A stretch of DNA of 64,000 nt, from positions 62,001-126,000 of the forward strand of contig NZ_JASCTH010000013.1 in NCBI RefSeq assembly GCF_030009775.1, written 5' to 3'. Below are positions 1-7,499 of this stretch, piece by piece. The first letter of the stretch is position 1. Each line of letters opens with the position of its first letter. The notes below the pieces were generated by a model. It worked only from the letters and a program-made list of their open reading frames with translations. It was not told where the DNA came from and did no database searches. Both the position numbers and the translations under genes were made by a program. This DNA comes from Actinoplanes sandaracinus. Its GTDB lineage: Bacteria; Actinomycetota; Actinomycetes; Mycobacteriales; Micromonosporaceae.

Positions 1-1
1 G

Positions 2-748
2 GCGGTGGACGTGGCGGCGCTGGCCGAAGCCCTGGAAGCGCTCGACGGCCGGCCGGCGATCGTGGTCGCCAACGCCGGAACGGTCAACACGGTCGACTTC
101 GACGACCTGCGGGCGATCCTCGCGCTGCGCGAGCGGTACCCGTTCTGGCTGCACGCCGACGCGGCCTTCGGCGGGTTCGCCGCCCTCTCACCCGAGCACG
201 CCCACCTGGTCGACGGACTCGCCGAGGCCGACTCCGTCTGCGTCGACCTGCACAAATGGCTGAACGTGCCCTACGACGCGGCCGTCCAGTTCACCCGGCG
301 CCGCGACCTGCAGGTCGACGTGTTCCAGAACGCGGCCGCCTACCTGCCGGCGGTCTCCGGCGACCCCGATTTCTTCCACCTCACCCCGGAGAACTCCCGG
401 CGCCTGCGGGCCCTCGCCGCGTGGTTCACCCTGGCCGCCTACGGCGTGGCCGGTCACCGCGAGATCGTCACCCGCGCGATCGCCGCGGCCCACCGGCTCG
501 GCGAGCGCCTCACGGCGATCCCCGGAGTCCGGCTGCTCGCTCCGGTACGGCTGAACGTCGTCTGTTTCAGCGTCCCCGGTGATCTTCCGGCGGTGGTCCG
601 GGCGATAGCCGACTCCGGTGAGGCCTTCCTGACCCCGACGGTCTACCAGGGGAGTCCAGCTCTACGGGCCGCGTTCAGCAACTGGCGCACCGCCGAGTCC
701 GACGCCGACCGCGTCGCCGGCCTCCTGCACAAGCTCCTCACGTCCTGA
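2..748 (+). CDS. PLP-dependent (group II) amino-acid decarboxylase, C-terminal part
   Basis: This is the C-terminal part of a pyridoxal-phosphate decarboxylase; the frame is open at the left window edge, so the true start lies upstream. About 248 residues remain of a family usually 450-500 long. HADAAFGG carries the aspartate that contacts the PLP pyridine nitrogen, and DLHKWLNVPYD holds the lysine that forms the Schiff base. This fits the family of aromatic-amino-acid, glutamate and tyrosine decarboxylases. The substrate-specifying N-terminal half is missing, so the substrate cannot be named. A strong hairpin follows the stop codon, so the transcript probably ends here. Confidence 0.9.
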   Translation, partial: AVDVAALAEALEALDGRPAIVVANAGTVNTVDFDDLRAILALRERYPFWLHADAAFGGFAALSPEHAHLVDGLAEADSVCVDLHKWLNVPYDAAVQFTRRRDLQVDVFQNAAAYLPAVSGDPDFFHLTPENSRRLRALAAWFTLAAYGVAGHREIVTRAIAAAHRLGERLTAIPGVRLLAPVRLNVVCFSVPGDLPAVVRAIADSGEAFLTPTVYQGSPALRAAFSNWRTAESDADRVAGLLHKLLTS

Positions 749-759
749 CGCCCCGCGCA

Positions 760-791
760 CTCCGGGCCGGAGCTGATGCTCCGGCCCGGAG
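760..791 (+). terminator. Rho-independent-type hairpin after the decarboxylase
   Basis: A perfect 14-bp inverted repeat (CTCCGGGCCGGAGC and its complement) with a TGAT loop lies 12 bp after the decarboxylase stop. There is no T-tract, which is common for actinomycete terminators. Confidence 0.7.
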
Positions 792-914
792 GGGCAGACG
801 GTCGCGCGGCGGCCGGGGGACGGTGTCGGCCGCGGTTGGGGGACAACTGGTGCGCGTACCGCTGCGGATGGGAAGGCGAGGCGCCGGCCCGGGGAGCCGC
901 CGGGAGGTAGGGGT

Positions 915-943
915 GGCTCCCCGCCTTCGGGTGACGGGGAGCC
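915..943 (-). terminator. Hairpin downstream of the GH43 gene
   Basis: GGCTCCCCG and CGGGGAGCC form a 9-bp stem with an 11-nt loop just after the stop codon of the leftward GH43 gene. Its position suggests that it terminates that transcript. Confidence 0.6.
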
Positions 944-952
944 GGTGGAAGG

Positions 953-2449
953 TCAGGCGGTGATGTTCCACTGTTGGCAGGCGTTGCCCAGCGACGCCCA
1001 CTGCCGCACCGCGGCGCCGTCGGCGGCGGCGCAGTCGGCGACGTCGAGGACCATGCCGTTGCCCCGGTTGGCGATCAGATAACCGCCGTTGACTCCGGTG
1101 ACACTCCATTCCTGACAGGCGTTGCCGAGGTTGGCCCACAGGTTGAGGGCGGTGCCGTTGGCGGTGCCGCAGTTGACCGAGTCGAGGACGGTGCCGCTGT
1201 TGGCGTTGGTGATCCGGTAGTAGTTGCTGGTCGTCTTGGTGAACGTCCATTGCTGGCAGGCGTTGCCGAGCGGGGTCCACTGCTGGATCGCGGTCCCGTT
1301 GGCGGTGGCGCAGTTCTTCGCGTCGAGGACCTTGCCGCTGGCCTGGTTGACGAGGCGGTACCGGGTGCCGGCGGCCGGGAAGGAGACCGTGCCGCCCGGG
1401 TCGCCGGACGGGGCCGTCAGCGTGGTGGAGAGCTTGTCGGGCGTACCCAGGTTGGGGGTGCCGTCGCTGTTGAAGGTGACCTTCTTGAGCCGGGTGGTGC
1501 GGGTCGCGCCGCAGCCTTGCGCGGTGGTCTCGTTGGCGTGGTAGGCCATCCATGTCTCGGTGCCGTCGGGCGAGGTGAAGAACGAGTGGTGGCCGGGGCC
1601 GTAGGCGCTGTTGGCGTCGGAGCGCTGGAAGATCGGGGTGCTCTTCTTGGTCCACGCCGAGGCGGAGAGCGGGTTGGCGCCGGTCAGGGTGAGCATGCCG
1701 ATCTTGTAGTCGGGGGTGTTACAGGAGCTGGCCGAGAAGGTGAGGTAGGTGACGCCGTTGCGCTGCACCACGTAGGGGCCTTCCTCGGTGTTGCCGCCGA
1801 CCTTCTCCCAGTCGTAGGTGGGGTACGAGATCCGCGTCCCGTAGGCCGACGCCGTCCACGGGTTGCTCATCGGGGCGATGAACAGGCTCTGCAGATCACC
1901 CACCCATGACGAGTACAGGAAGTAGTTGGCCCCGTTGATGGTGGCGACCGCGCCGTCGATCGCCCAGCCGTTGTTGGCCTGGAGGTTGAGCTGGCCCTTG
2001 AAGGTGTACGGGCCCATCGGGTTGTCGCCGGAGCTCTCCAGCACGAAGGACCGTTGACCGTCACAGCAGGCCGTGGTGCCGGCGCTGTAGTACAGGTACC
2101 AGCGGTAGCCGTTCGGCCCGTTCAGGCGGTGCATCGACGGCGCCCACACGTTGCAGCAGCTCGCGGCCGCCGTGCCGGTGTAGACGACGGACTCGGCCGC
2201 GCCGGGGAGCGCGGCCACCGAGGTCGCCCGCTTGATGACGATCTGCGAGTTCCAGGTCGTCGCGGCCAGGTAGTAGTAGCCGTTGTGGTAGCCCATCCAG
2301 GGGTCTGCGCCGTACGGGGCCGACGCGACCGGGTTGGTGAAGGTGGCGGCGGCGCGGGCCGGAGCCGCCGACCGTGCCTGGACGGCGACGGCGACGGCGA
2401 ACAGCAGCAGGAGGACGGCGGCGACGGATTTCAGGCGGGCAAGAGACAT
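953..2449 (-). CDS. Secreted GH43 arabinanase/arabinofuranosidase-type hydrolase with ricin B (CBM13) domain
   Basis: This secreted enzyme of 498 residues probably cleaves arabinose-containing plant polysaccharides. An N-terminal signal peptide (about residues 1-35, hydrophobic core then an Ala-rich cleavage region) is followed by a five-bladed propeller catalytic domain of family GH43. The expected catalytic residues are visible: the base Asp49 in GADPWM, the pKa-modulating Asp165 in WAIDGAV, and the acid Glu223 in EEGPYV. Residues about 365-498 hold three beta-trefoil repeats ending in the ricin-type QxW motif (CQQW, CQEW, CQQW), which bind sugar. The start is supported by a GGAGGG ribosome site. 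An arabinose-type LacI operator lies about 125 bp upstream, linking it to the arabinose module at 24.5-35.4 kb. GH43 also contains xylosidases, so the exact bond is inferred. Confidence 0.9.
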   Translation of the reverse strand: MSLARLKSVAAVLLLLFAVAVAVQARSAAPARAAATFTNPVASAPYGADPWMGYHNGYYYLAATTWNSQIVIKRATSVAALPGAAESVVYTGTAAASCCNVWAPSMHRLNGPNGYRWYLYYSAGTTACCDGQRSFVLESSGDNPMGPYTFKGQLNLQANNGWAIDGAVATINGANYFLYSSWVGDLQSLFIAPMSNPWTASAYGTRISYPTYDWEKVGGNTEEGPYVVQRNGVTYLTFSASSCNTPDYKIGMLTLTGANPLSASAWTKKSTPIFQRSDANSAYGPGHHSFFTSPDGTETWMAYHANETTAQGCGATRTTRLKKVTFNSDGTPNLGTPDKLSTTLTAPSGDPGGTVSFPAAGTRYRLVNQASGKVLDAKNCATANGTAIQQWTPLGNACQQWTFTKTTSNYYRITNANSGTVLDSVNCGTANGTALNLWANLGNACQEWSVTGVNGGYLIANRGNGMVLDVADCAAADGAAVRQWASLGNACQQWNITA

Positions 2450-2572
2450 GGCAGTCCCTCCGGGGGAAGCGCACGAGACGGTGGCGAGCGGGGCGCCCGT
2501 CGGTGGCCGGGCGCTGGGCGTCCGTCCGGAGACGATGGGGGAAGGACGGACGGTGGCTCACGTGTTGCCAGT

Positions 2573-2589
2573 ATGTTAACGATCACAAT
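2573..2589. promoter_or_regulatory. LacI-type operator upstream of the GH43 gene
   Basis: ATGTTAACGATCACAAT matches 12 of 16 positions of the ideal palindrome ATGTTAGCGCTAACAT, the form typical of LacI-family sites. Near-copies occur before araD and the arabinose ABC transporter. The rest of the 430 bp between the GH43 gene and the GAF-ANTAR gene shows only a 9-bp hairpin (2787-2808) of unknown role. Confidence 0.55.
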
Positions 2590-2880
2590 ATCGGTGTCAA
2601 GAGCGCCGGGTGAGGCCGCTGGCTGCAGCTGTGCGGGGCGCGGGAACATCGGGAGGCGCATCCCGGTGCGCGCGGGGGACGGCTGGGTCCTTCCCATCTC
2701 AGCGTGACAGGGCGGGTACTATCGGCGTCTTGCGGCCGGCGTCGTTGATCGATGCCGGTGCACCAGCGTCAAGCAGCGGCGCGGGTCCGAGGGCCGTCCG
2801 GCCCTCGGGCATCGACCACGAATCGAAGGCACGGTCACCCCGCGTGGCCCGTGCACCGCTGCGGGGATCCTCAGACGTTG

Positions 2881-3585
2881 ATGGCGCACGACCCGACTGG
2901 AGCAACGGCCGCATTCGCGGAGCTCGGTCATATAAAGCTGGATGAAACCGACCTCGACGGTGTCCTCAACCAGGTCACCGACCTGGCCCGGCGAACCCTT
3001 CCGGGAGCGGCGCAGGTCTCGATCACCCTGCTCCGGGACCGGGGCGCGGTCACCGCGGCACACACCGGGGCGATCGCCTTGCGGCTCGACGAGCTGCAGT
3101 ACGAACGTGGCACCGGCCCGTGCCTGGAGGCGGCCGAGGCGAAGGCCGTGGTCGAGGTGCCGGACACCGCTGCCGACGGGCGCTGGGAGGGCTGGGGCGC
3201 CGAGGCGGCGCTGGCCGGCATGGGCAGCGTGCTGTCGCTCGGCCTGCCGATCCGGGACGACGTGAGCGGCGCCCTCAACGTCTACGGCGCGGACGCGCGC
3301 GCCTTCGACGACTGCACGGTGACGCTGGCGCAGACCCTCGGCGGGTACGCGTCGGTCGCCCTCGGCAACGTGCACCTCTACGGCGTCACGGCCGGCTTGG
3401 CCCGGGACATGCGGGCCGCGATGGAGAGCCGCGCGGTGATCGAGCAGGCCAAGGGCATCATCATGGGCGAGCGGCGGTGTACGCCCGACGAGGCGTTCGC
3501 CATCCTGGCCAAGCTCTCCCAGGACACCAACCGCAAGCTGCGCGACGTCGCCGTCGCCCTGGTCGAGGGCACCCAGCGCGGTTAG
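2881..3585 (+). CDS. GAF-ANTAR domain RNA-binding regulator
   Basis: This 234-residue soluble regulator has an N-terminal GAF sensor domain (about residues 15-165) and a C-terminal ANTAR domain (about 170-232; the stretch RAVIEQAKGIIMGERR and the following DEAFAILAKLS helix are characteristic). ANTAR domains bind tandem hairpins in nascent RNA and prevent transcription termination; GAF domains bind small ligands or sense redox state. The ATG at 2881 was chosen because the GAF domain begins shortly after it; upstream in-frame codons encode Arg/Pro-rich sequence unlike a protein start. The stop codon overlaps the stop of the convergent neighbour. The ligand and RNA targets are not visible. Confidence 0.85.
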   Translation: MAHDPTGATAAFAELGHIKLDETDLDGVLNQVTDLARRTLPGAAQVSITLLRDRGAVTAAHTGAIALRLDELQYERGTGPCLEAAEAKAVVEVPDTAADGRWEGWGAEAALAGMGSVLSLGLPIRDDVSGALNVYGADARAFDDCTVTLAQTLGGYASVALGNVHLYGVTAGLARDMRAAMESRAVIEQAKGIIMGERRCTPDEAFAILAKLSQDTNRKLRDVAVALVEGTQRG

Positions 3586-3983
3586 GCGGTCACGTCCAGC
3601 CGGCCGTTTCCGCCGCCGTGCCGGTCGAGGTGCCGCAACGCCGGTTCCAGGTACCCGGCGATCGGGTTGCGGCCGGTCGGGCTCTGGTCGTACCGCCGGA
3701 AGAGGTCTTTGAGATAGGCCGCGGTGATCTCCTGGGCTGGGCCCAGCCTCCCGGTCGCCCGGTCCGCGGCGATCGCCGTCGCCAGTGAGTTGATCCATCC
3801 CGCGTTCGCCTCGCCGGGCCGGATGTTCTGCCCGGTGGCCTGGTAGATGAGTTCGCGGTCGCGGTCGGTGAGGGAGGCGGTGGCCTCGCGGACGTTCTGC
3901 CCGCGGTCCCGCGAGAGTGGCCGGCTCGTGGTGACCAGCGGGGCGACGGCGGAGCGGTTGGGGTTCAACCGGGGAATGGACAT
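3582..3983 (-). CDS. Hypothetical protein (133 aa)
   Basis: I do not recognise a characterised family. The protein is 133 residues, soluble, with an unstructured N-terminus (MSIPRLNPNRSAVAPLV) and a helical remainder rich in Arg and Asp (TDRDRELIYQATGQNIRPGE and later LKDLFRRYDQ). The ATG at 3983 is preceded by a clear GGAGGTCC ribosome site. Codon use is typical of the genome, so it is probably a real gene. It converges on the GAF-ANTAR gene with overlapping stop codons. Confidence 0.7.
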   Translation of the reverse strand: MSIPRLNPNRSAVAPLVTTSRPLSRDRGQNVREATASLTDRDRELIYQATGQNIRPGEANAGWINSLATAIAADRATGRLGPAQEITAAYLKDLFRRYDQSPTGRNPIAGYLEPALRHLDRHGGGNGRLDVTA

Positions 3984-4118
3984 GGCGGCAGGACCTCCGG
4001 CCGGGAGCATTCGACGTTTTCCAGATCGGTGCGCCCCGGTTGCGGCTGAGGGGTTTTCCGAGCCGGCGGAGCGCTGCGATTTCATCATGTGTTGAGTTAC
4101 GCCCTTCCGGCCCACGGG

Positions 4119-4156
4119 AAACTCATCTAGCGTTGATTTCAACACTCGATGAGTTT
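4119..4156. promoter_or_regulatory. Nested palindromic operator before the ABC exporter
   Basis: A 38-bp symmetric element: outer arms AAACTCATC and GATGAGTTT (perfect 9 bp), 4-bp spacers, then inner arms GTTGA and TCAAC around a TT centre. It ends 15 bp before the exporter start and next to its ribosome site. The TetR regulator encoded third in this operon is the likely ligand; this is an inference from position. Confidence 0.65.
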
Positions 4157-4171
4157 TTTGGAGGAGGAATC

Positions 4172-4891
4172 ATGGAGACCGCGATCGAGGTCCGGGACCT
4201 CGTCGTGAAACGCGGGCGGAGAACCGTCCTCGACGGGTTCTCCTGTGTCATCCCGCGCGGCAGCGTGACCGGCCTGCTCGGCCCGAGCGGCAGCGGCAAG
4301 ACCACGCTGATGCGCGCGATCGTGGGCGTGCAGGTCGTCGCGTCCGGAGAGGTGACCGTCCTCGGGCACCCGGCCGGATCGGCGCCGCTGCGCCGCAGCA
4401 TCGGTTACGTGACCCAGGCGCCCAGTGTCTACGCCGACCTCACCGTCGGGGAGAACGCCCGCTACTTCGCCTCGCTCCACCGTCTCGGCGCGGCCGAGGC
4501 GGAGGCGGCCGTCGACGCGGTCGGCCTGGCCTCGCACCGCGATCAACTGGTCGCCGACCTGTCCGGCGGGCAGCGCAGCCGGGCCTCGCTGGCCTGCGCG
4601 ATCGTCGGCCGCCCCGAGGTGCTGATCCTCGACGAGCCGACCGTCGGGCAGGACCCGGTGCTGCGCGACGAGTTGTGGGACCACTTCCGCCGGCTCGCCG
4701 CCGAGGGCGCCACGGTCCTGGTCTCCAGCCACGTGATGGACGAGGCCAACCGCTGCGACCGGCTGCTCCTGATCCGCGAGGGCGCGCTGATCGCCGACGA
4801 CACGCCCGCCGCGGTCAAGCGGGAAGCCGGGACCGACGATCTGGACCAGGCATTCCTTCGGCTGATCAGGCGTCAGGGGGTGGCGGCGTGA
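4172..4891 (+). CDS. ABC transporter ATP-binding protein (drug/multidrug export type)
   Basis: This 239-residue ATPase should energise the adjacent ABC-2 permease. Walker A is GPSGSGKTT (about residues 36-44), the Q-loop is in YVTQAP, the signature is LSGGQRSR, Walker B is VLILDEPTVGQDP, and the switch His follows in VSSHVMDEA. It belongs to the CcmA/NodI/DrrA-like group of ABC-2 ATPases. The ATG at 4172 has a strong GGAGGAGGA ribosome site; earlier in-frame codons would run through the operator. It is the first gene of a three-gene set (ATPase, permease, TetR). Export of a toxic compound is the usual role of such sets, but the substrate is unknown. Confidence 0.92.
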   Translation: METAIEVRDLVVKRGRRTVLDGFSCVIPRGSVTGLLGPSGSGKTTLMRAIVGVQVVASGEVTVLGHPAGSAPLRRSIGYVTQAPSVYADLTVGENARYFASLHRLGAAEAEAAVDAVGLASHRDQLVADLSGGQRSRASLACAIVGRPEVLILDEPTVGQDPVLRDELWDHFRRLAAEGATVLVSSHVMDEANRCDRLLLIREGALIADDTPAAVKREAGTDDLDQAFLRLIRRQGVAA

Positions 4892-4946
4892 CCGGGCGGA
4901 TCGAGCGCCGTGATCGCGGTCTCCACGGCGCAGAGGCAGGCGCGTC

Positions 4947-5675
4947 ATGATTCTCCTCAGCACCGTGCGGCGGATCCTCACTCAGCTGCGGCACGACCCG
5001 CGCACCATCGCGATGATCATCGTGGTGCCGACCCTGCTGATCACCCTGATCTACTTCATGTACGACGGACAGCCGGCCGTCTTCGACCGCATCGCCCTGA
5101 CCATGCTCGGCGTCTTCCCGTTCATCGTGATGTTCCTCATCACCAGCATCGCCATGCTGCGGGAGCGCACCACCGGCACCCTCGAGCGGCTGTTCACCAC
5201 CCCCGTCGGCAAACTCGACCTGCTCTTCGGTTACGGCATCGCGTTCGGGCTGGCGGCGGCGGCGCAGGCGGCGGTGGCGGCCGGTTTCGCGTACTGGGCG
5301 CTGGGCATGGACACCGCGGGCAGCATCGGGCTGGTGATCCTGATCGCCGTGGCCAACGCCGTCCTCGGGGTGGCCCTCGGCCTGCTGTGCAGCGCGTTCG
5401 CCCGCACCGAGTTCCAGGCGGTGCAGTTCATGCCGGTCGTGGCGGCGCCGCAGCTGCTGCTCTGCGGGCTGTTCGTGCCGCGCGAGGACATGGCCGGCTG
5501 GCTGCAGGCGATCAGCGGGGTGCTGCCGCTGTCCTACTCCGTGGAGGCGCTGACCGAGGTGGGTGCGCACGCGGAGGCTACCGGCATCATGTGGCGGGAC
5601 CTCACCGTCGTGGTGGGGGCGGTCGTGGTGGCGCTCATCCTGGGAGCGGTGACACTGCGCCGCAGGACTGCTTAG
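4947..5675 (+). CDS. ABC-2 type transporter permease
   Basis: This 242-residue membrane protein has six predicted transmembrane segments (about residues 22-40, 52-75, 100-125, 130-155, 160-185 and 218-238). The AMLRERTTGTLERLFTTP stretch is the conserved cytoplasmic coupling region of ABC-2 permeases. It follows the ATPase by 55 bp on the same strand and is almost certainly its partner. The first segment lies close to the N-terminus after MILLSTVRRILTQLRHDPRT, as is usual for the family. Confidence 0.9.
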   Translation: MILLSTVRRILTQLRHDPRTIAMIIVVPTLLITLIYFMYDGQPAVFDRIALTMLGVFPFIVMFLITSIAMLRERTTGTLERLFTTPVGKLDLLFGYGIAFGLAAAAQAAVAAGFAYWALGMDTAGSIGLVILIAVANAVLGVALGLLCSAFARTEFQAVQFMPVVAAPQLLLCGLFVPREDMAGWLQAISGVLPLSYSVEALTEVGAHAEATGIMWRDLTVVVGAVVVALILGAVTLRRRTA

Positions 5676-5701
5676 GGCGTACAGCAAAAGGGGTTTCATC
5701 G

Positions 5702-6313
5702 ATGGTGCGACGGACCGGACGCCGGCCCGGCAACCCGGACACGCGGGAGTCGATCCTGTCGGCCGCGCGCGGCGCGTTCGCTGAGAAGGGCTTCGACGGC
5801 GCGTCGATCCGGGCCATCGCGACCAGCGCCGGGGTCGACCCGGCGCTAGTGCACCACTACTTCGGCAGCAAGGACAAGCTGTTCCTGGCCTCGATGAACT
5901 CGCCGATCGACCCGGTCGACATCATCGTCGAGGCGACCGCGGGGGAGCGCGACGAGATCGGCGCCCGGTTCGTGCGCGCCTTCCTGCAGATGTGGGACGG
6001 CCCGCGTGGCTCGGCGGCGGTCGCGCTGCTGCGGTCGGTGGTCGGCACCGAGTGGACCGCCAAGCTGTTCCGCGAGTTCATCCTCACCCAGATCCTCCGC
6101 CGTGCCGTCCCCCGGCTGGACCTCGACCCGGCGGAGGCGCACCTGCGGGTCACGCTGGCCGGCAGCCACCTGGTCGGCCTCGCGCTGGCCCGCTATGTGA
6201 TCAAGGTGGAGCCGCTGGCCTCCGCGCCGCCGGAGACGCTGGTCGCCGCGATCGGCCCGACCCTCCAGCGGTACCTCACGGAAGAGCTGCCCGGTGTCTT
6301 CCCGCAGGTATGA
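5702..6313 (+). CDS. TetR-family transcriptional regulator
   Basis: This 203-residue regulator has the TetR N-terminal helix-turn-helix at about residues 15-60 (SILSAARGAFAEKGFDGASI, then the recognition helix PALVHHYFGSKDKLF). The C-terminal ligand domain is of the TetR_C_17-like type with a conserved WDGPRG motif. It is the third gene of the exporter operon, 26 bp after the permease, so it probably represses its own operon through the 38-bp palindrome at 4119-4156 and is released by the exported compound. Confidence 0.88.
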   Translation: MVRRTGRRPGNPDTRESILSAARGAFAEKGFDGASIRAIATSAGVDPALVHHYFGSKDKLFLASMNSPIDPVDIIVEATAGERDEIGARFVRAFLQMWDGPRGSAAVALLRSVVGTEWTAKLFREFILTQILRRAVPRLDLDPAEAHLRVTLAGSHLVGLALARYVIKVEPLASAPPETLVAAIGPTLQRYLTEELPGVFPQV

Positions 6314-6325
6314 AAATCGGCCATC

Positions 6326-6724
6326 GTGGGCAAGCCACGCTTCGTGCGATTGGCGATGCTGCTGACGACCGTGGTCATGCTGGCCGGGTGCGCGTCCGTC
6401 GGGGAACGGTCCTCGGCGGCCGAGGACGCCGCCCGCCTCTTCCTCCAGGCCGTCGCCGACGGTGACGGCCCGGCCGCCTGCGGCGCTCTCGCGCCGGAGA
6501 CCGAGGCGCGGATCGACGCGCCGTGCGCCGAGAGCATTCTGGACGAGGCACTCCCGGCGCCGTCCGCGACGGCCGACGCGCGGGTGTACGGGCAACGCGC
6601 TCTCGTGAAGTTCGACGCCGACACGGTGTTCCTGGCCGTCTTCCCGGACGGCTGGCGGGTGGTGGCCGCCGGCTGCACGCCCCGCGGCGAGCGTCCCTAC
6701 GACTGCGCCGTCCAGGGTGGGTGA
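6326..6724 (+). CDS. Small secreted lipoprotein, hypothetical
   Basis: This protein of about 132 residues carries a lipoprotein signal peptide: a basic start (MGKPRFVR), a hydrophobic core and the lipobox LAGC, so it should be anchored to the outer face of the membrane. The mature part resembles short NTF2-like/SnoaL-like secreted proteins (AARLFLQAVADGDGPAACGAL), but the match is weak. Four cysteines beyond the lipobox could form disulfides. The GTG at 6326 was chosen; an in-frame ATG at 6356 is an alternative. It lies 12 bp after the TetR gene. Confidence 0.7.
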   Translation: MGKPRFVRLAMLLTTVVMLAGCASVGERSSAAEDAARLFLQAVADGDGPAACGALAPETEARIDAPCAESILDEALPAPSATADARVYGQRALVKFDADTVFLAVFPDGWRVVAAGCTPRGERPYDCAVQGG

Positions 6725-6728
6725 CCCG

Positions 6729-6812
6729 ATGCGCGCTCAGTACCTGCTGCTCCTGCTCGTGGTGACCGCCGGACTGCTCTACTTCGCCGCGCTGGGGGTG
6801 CTGCACCGATGA
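6729..6812 (+). CDS. 27-residue single-pass membrane peptide
   Basis: A short ORF starts with ATG at 6729 and encodes MRAQY, then a Leu/Val-rich transmembrane stretch and a short GVLHR tail. Its stop overlaps the start of the next gene in an ATGA junction, and it begins 4 bp after the lipoprotein stop. The tight packing and clean hydrophobic segment argue that it is translated and coupled to the DUF6766 gene. No family is recognised. Confidence 0.55.
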   Translation: MRAQYLLLLLVVTAGLLYFAALGVLHR

Positions 6813-7483
6813 GGACGGCTCTCCGGGACAACGCGCTCGGCCTGGTCTTCGGCCTGCTCTTCCTGATCGTGCTGGTCGCCCAGGCGTTCGCCGGGCACGC
6901 CGACTTCAACCAGCAGCAGGTCGCCGCCGGGATGGAACCGATCGGTCTGGGCCGTTATCTGACGTCCGCGTCGTTCGCGGCCGACGTGGCGGAGAACTGG
7001 CAGTCCGAGTACCTCCAGTTCTTCCTCTACATCTTCCTCACGGTCTGGCTGGTGCAGAAGGGCTCGCCCGAGTCGAAGAAGCCCGGCGAGCAGGGCCTGG
7101 AGTCCGACCGCGAGCAGAAGGTCGGTTCCTTCGCGACCGACGACTCGCCGAGCTGGGCCCGGGCCGGCGGCCTGCGCCGGACACTGCTGTCGAACTCGCT
7201 GGGCCTGGTGATGGGCCTGCTCTTCGTGGCGAGCTGGCTGACCCAGTCGATCGCCGGGGTGGCCGCCTACAACGAGGAGCAGCTCCGCGATTTGCAGGAG
7301 CCGGTCACCTGGGCGCGGTACCTCACCGAGCCGGACTTCTGGAACCGCACCCTGCAGAACTGGCAGTCCGAGCTGCTGGCCGTCGCCTCGATGGTGATCC
7401 TCTCGATCTACCTGCGGCAGCGCGGCTCGCCGGAGTCCAAGCCGGTCGGCAGCCCGCACGACGCCACCGGCGTGGAAGGGTAG
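6809..7483 (+). CDS. DUF6766-type membrane protein with internal duplication
   Basis: This 224-residue membrane protein is built from two similar halves. Each half has a pattern NxLGLVxGLLF then a transmembrane segment, an outer region ending in ARYLT or GRYLT, the motif ENWQSE/QNWQSE, a second transmembrane segment, and a terminal KGSPESK/RGSPESK. This matches the DUF6766 family of actinobacterial and proteobacterial membrane proteins, whose function is unknown. The start overlaps the stop of the 27-residue peptide gene. The duplication is seen directly in the protein sequence; halves span about 1-90 and 118-215. Confidence 0.8.
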   Translation: MRTALRDNALGLVFGLLFLIVLVAQAFAGHADFNQQQVAAGMEPIGLGRYLTSASFAADVAENWQSEYLQFFLYIFLTVWLVQKGSPESKKPGEQGLESDREQKVGSFATDDSPSWARAGGLRRTLLSNSLGLVMGLLFVASWLTQSIAGVAAYNEEQLRDLQEPVTWARYLTEPDFWNRTLQNWQSELLAVASMVILSIYLRQRGSPESKPVGSPHDATGVEG

Positions 7484-7499
7484 GACAGACCGGGACGGG

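Noticed and set aside
738-1655. Minus-strand ORF overlapping the GH43 gene
   Set aside because: It is an out-of-frame Arg/Pro-rich shadow of the lectin-domain coding sequence.
2787-2808. 9-bp hairpin as a riboswitch or terminator
   Set aside because: It lies upstream of the GAF-ANTAR start with no other supporting structure; no known riboswitch consensus was recognised.
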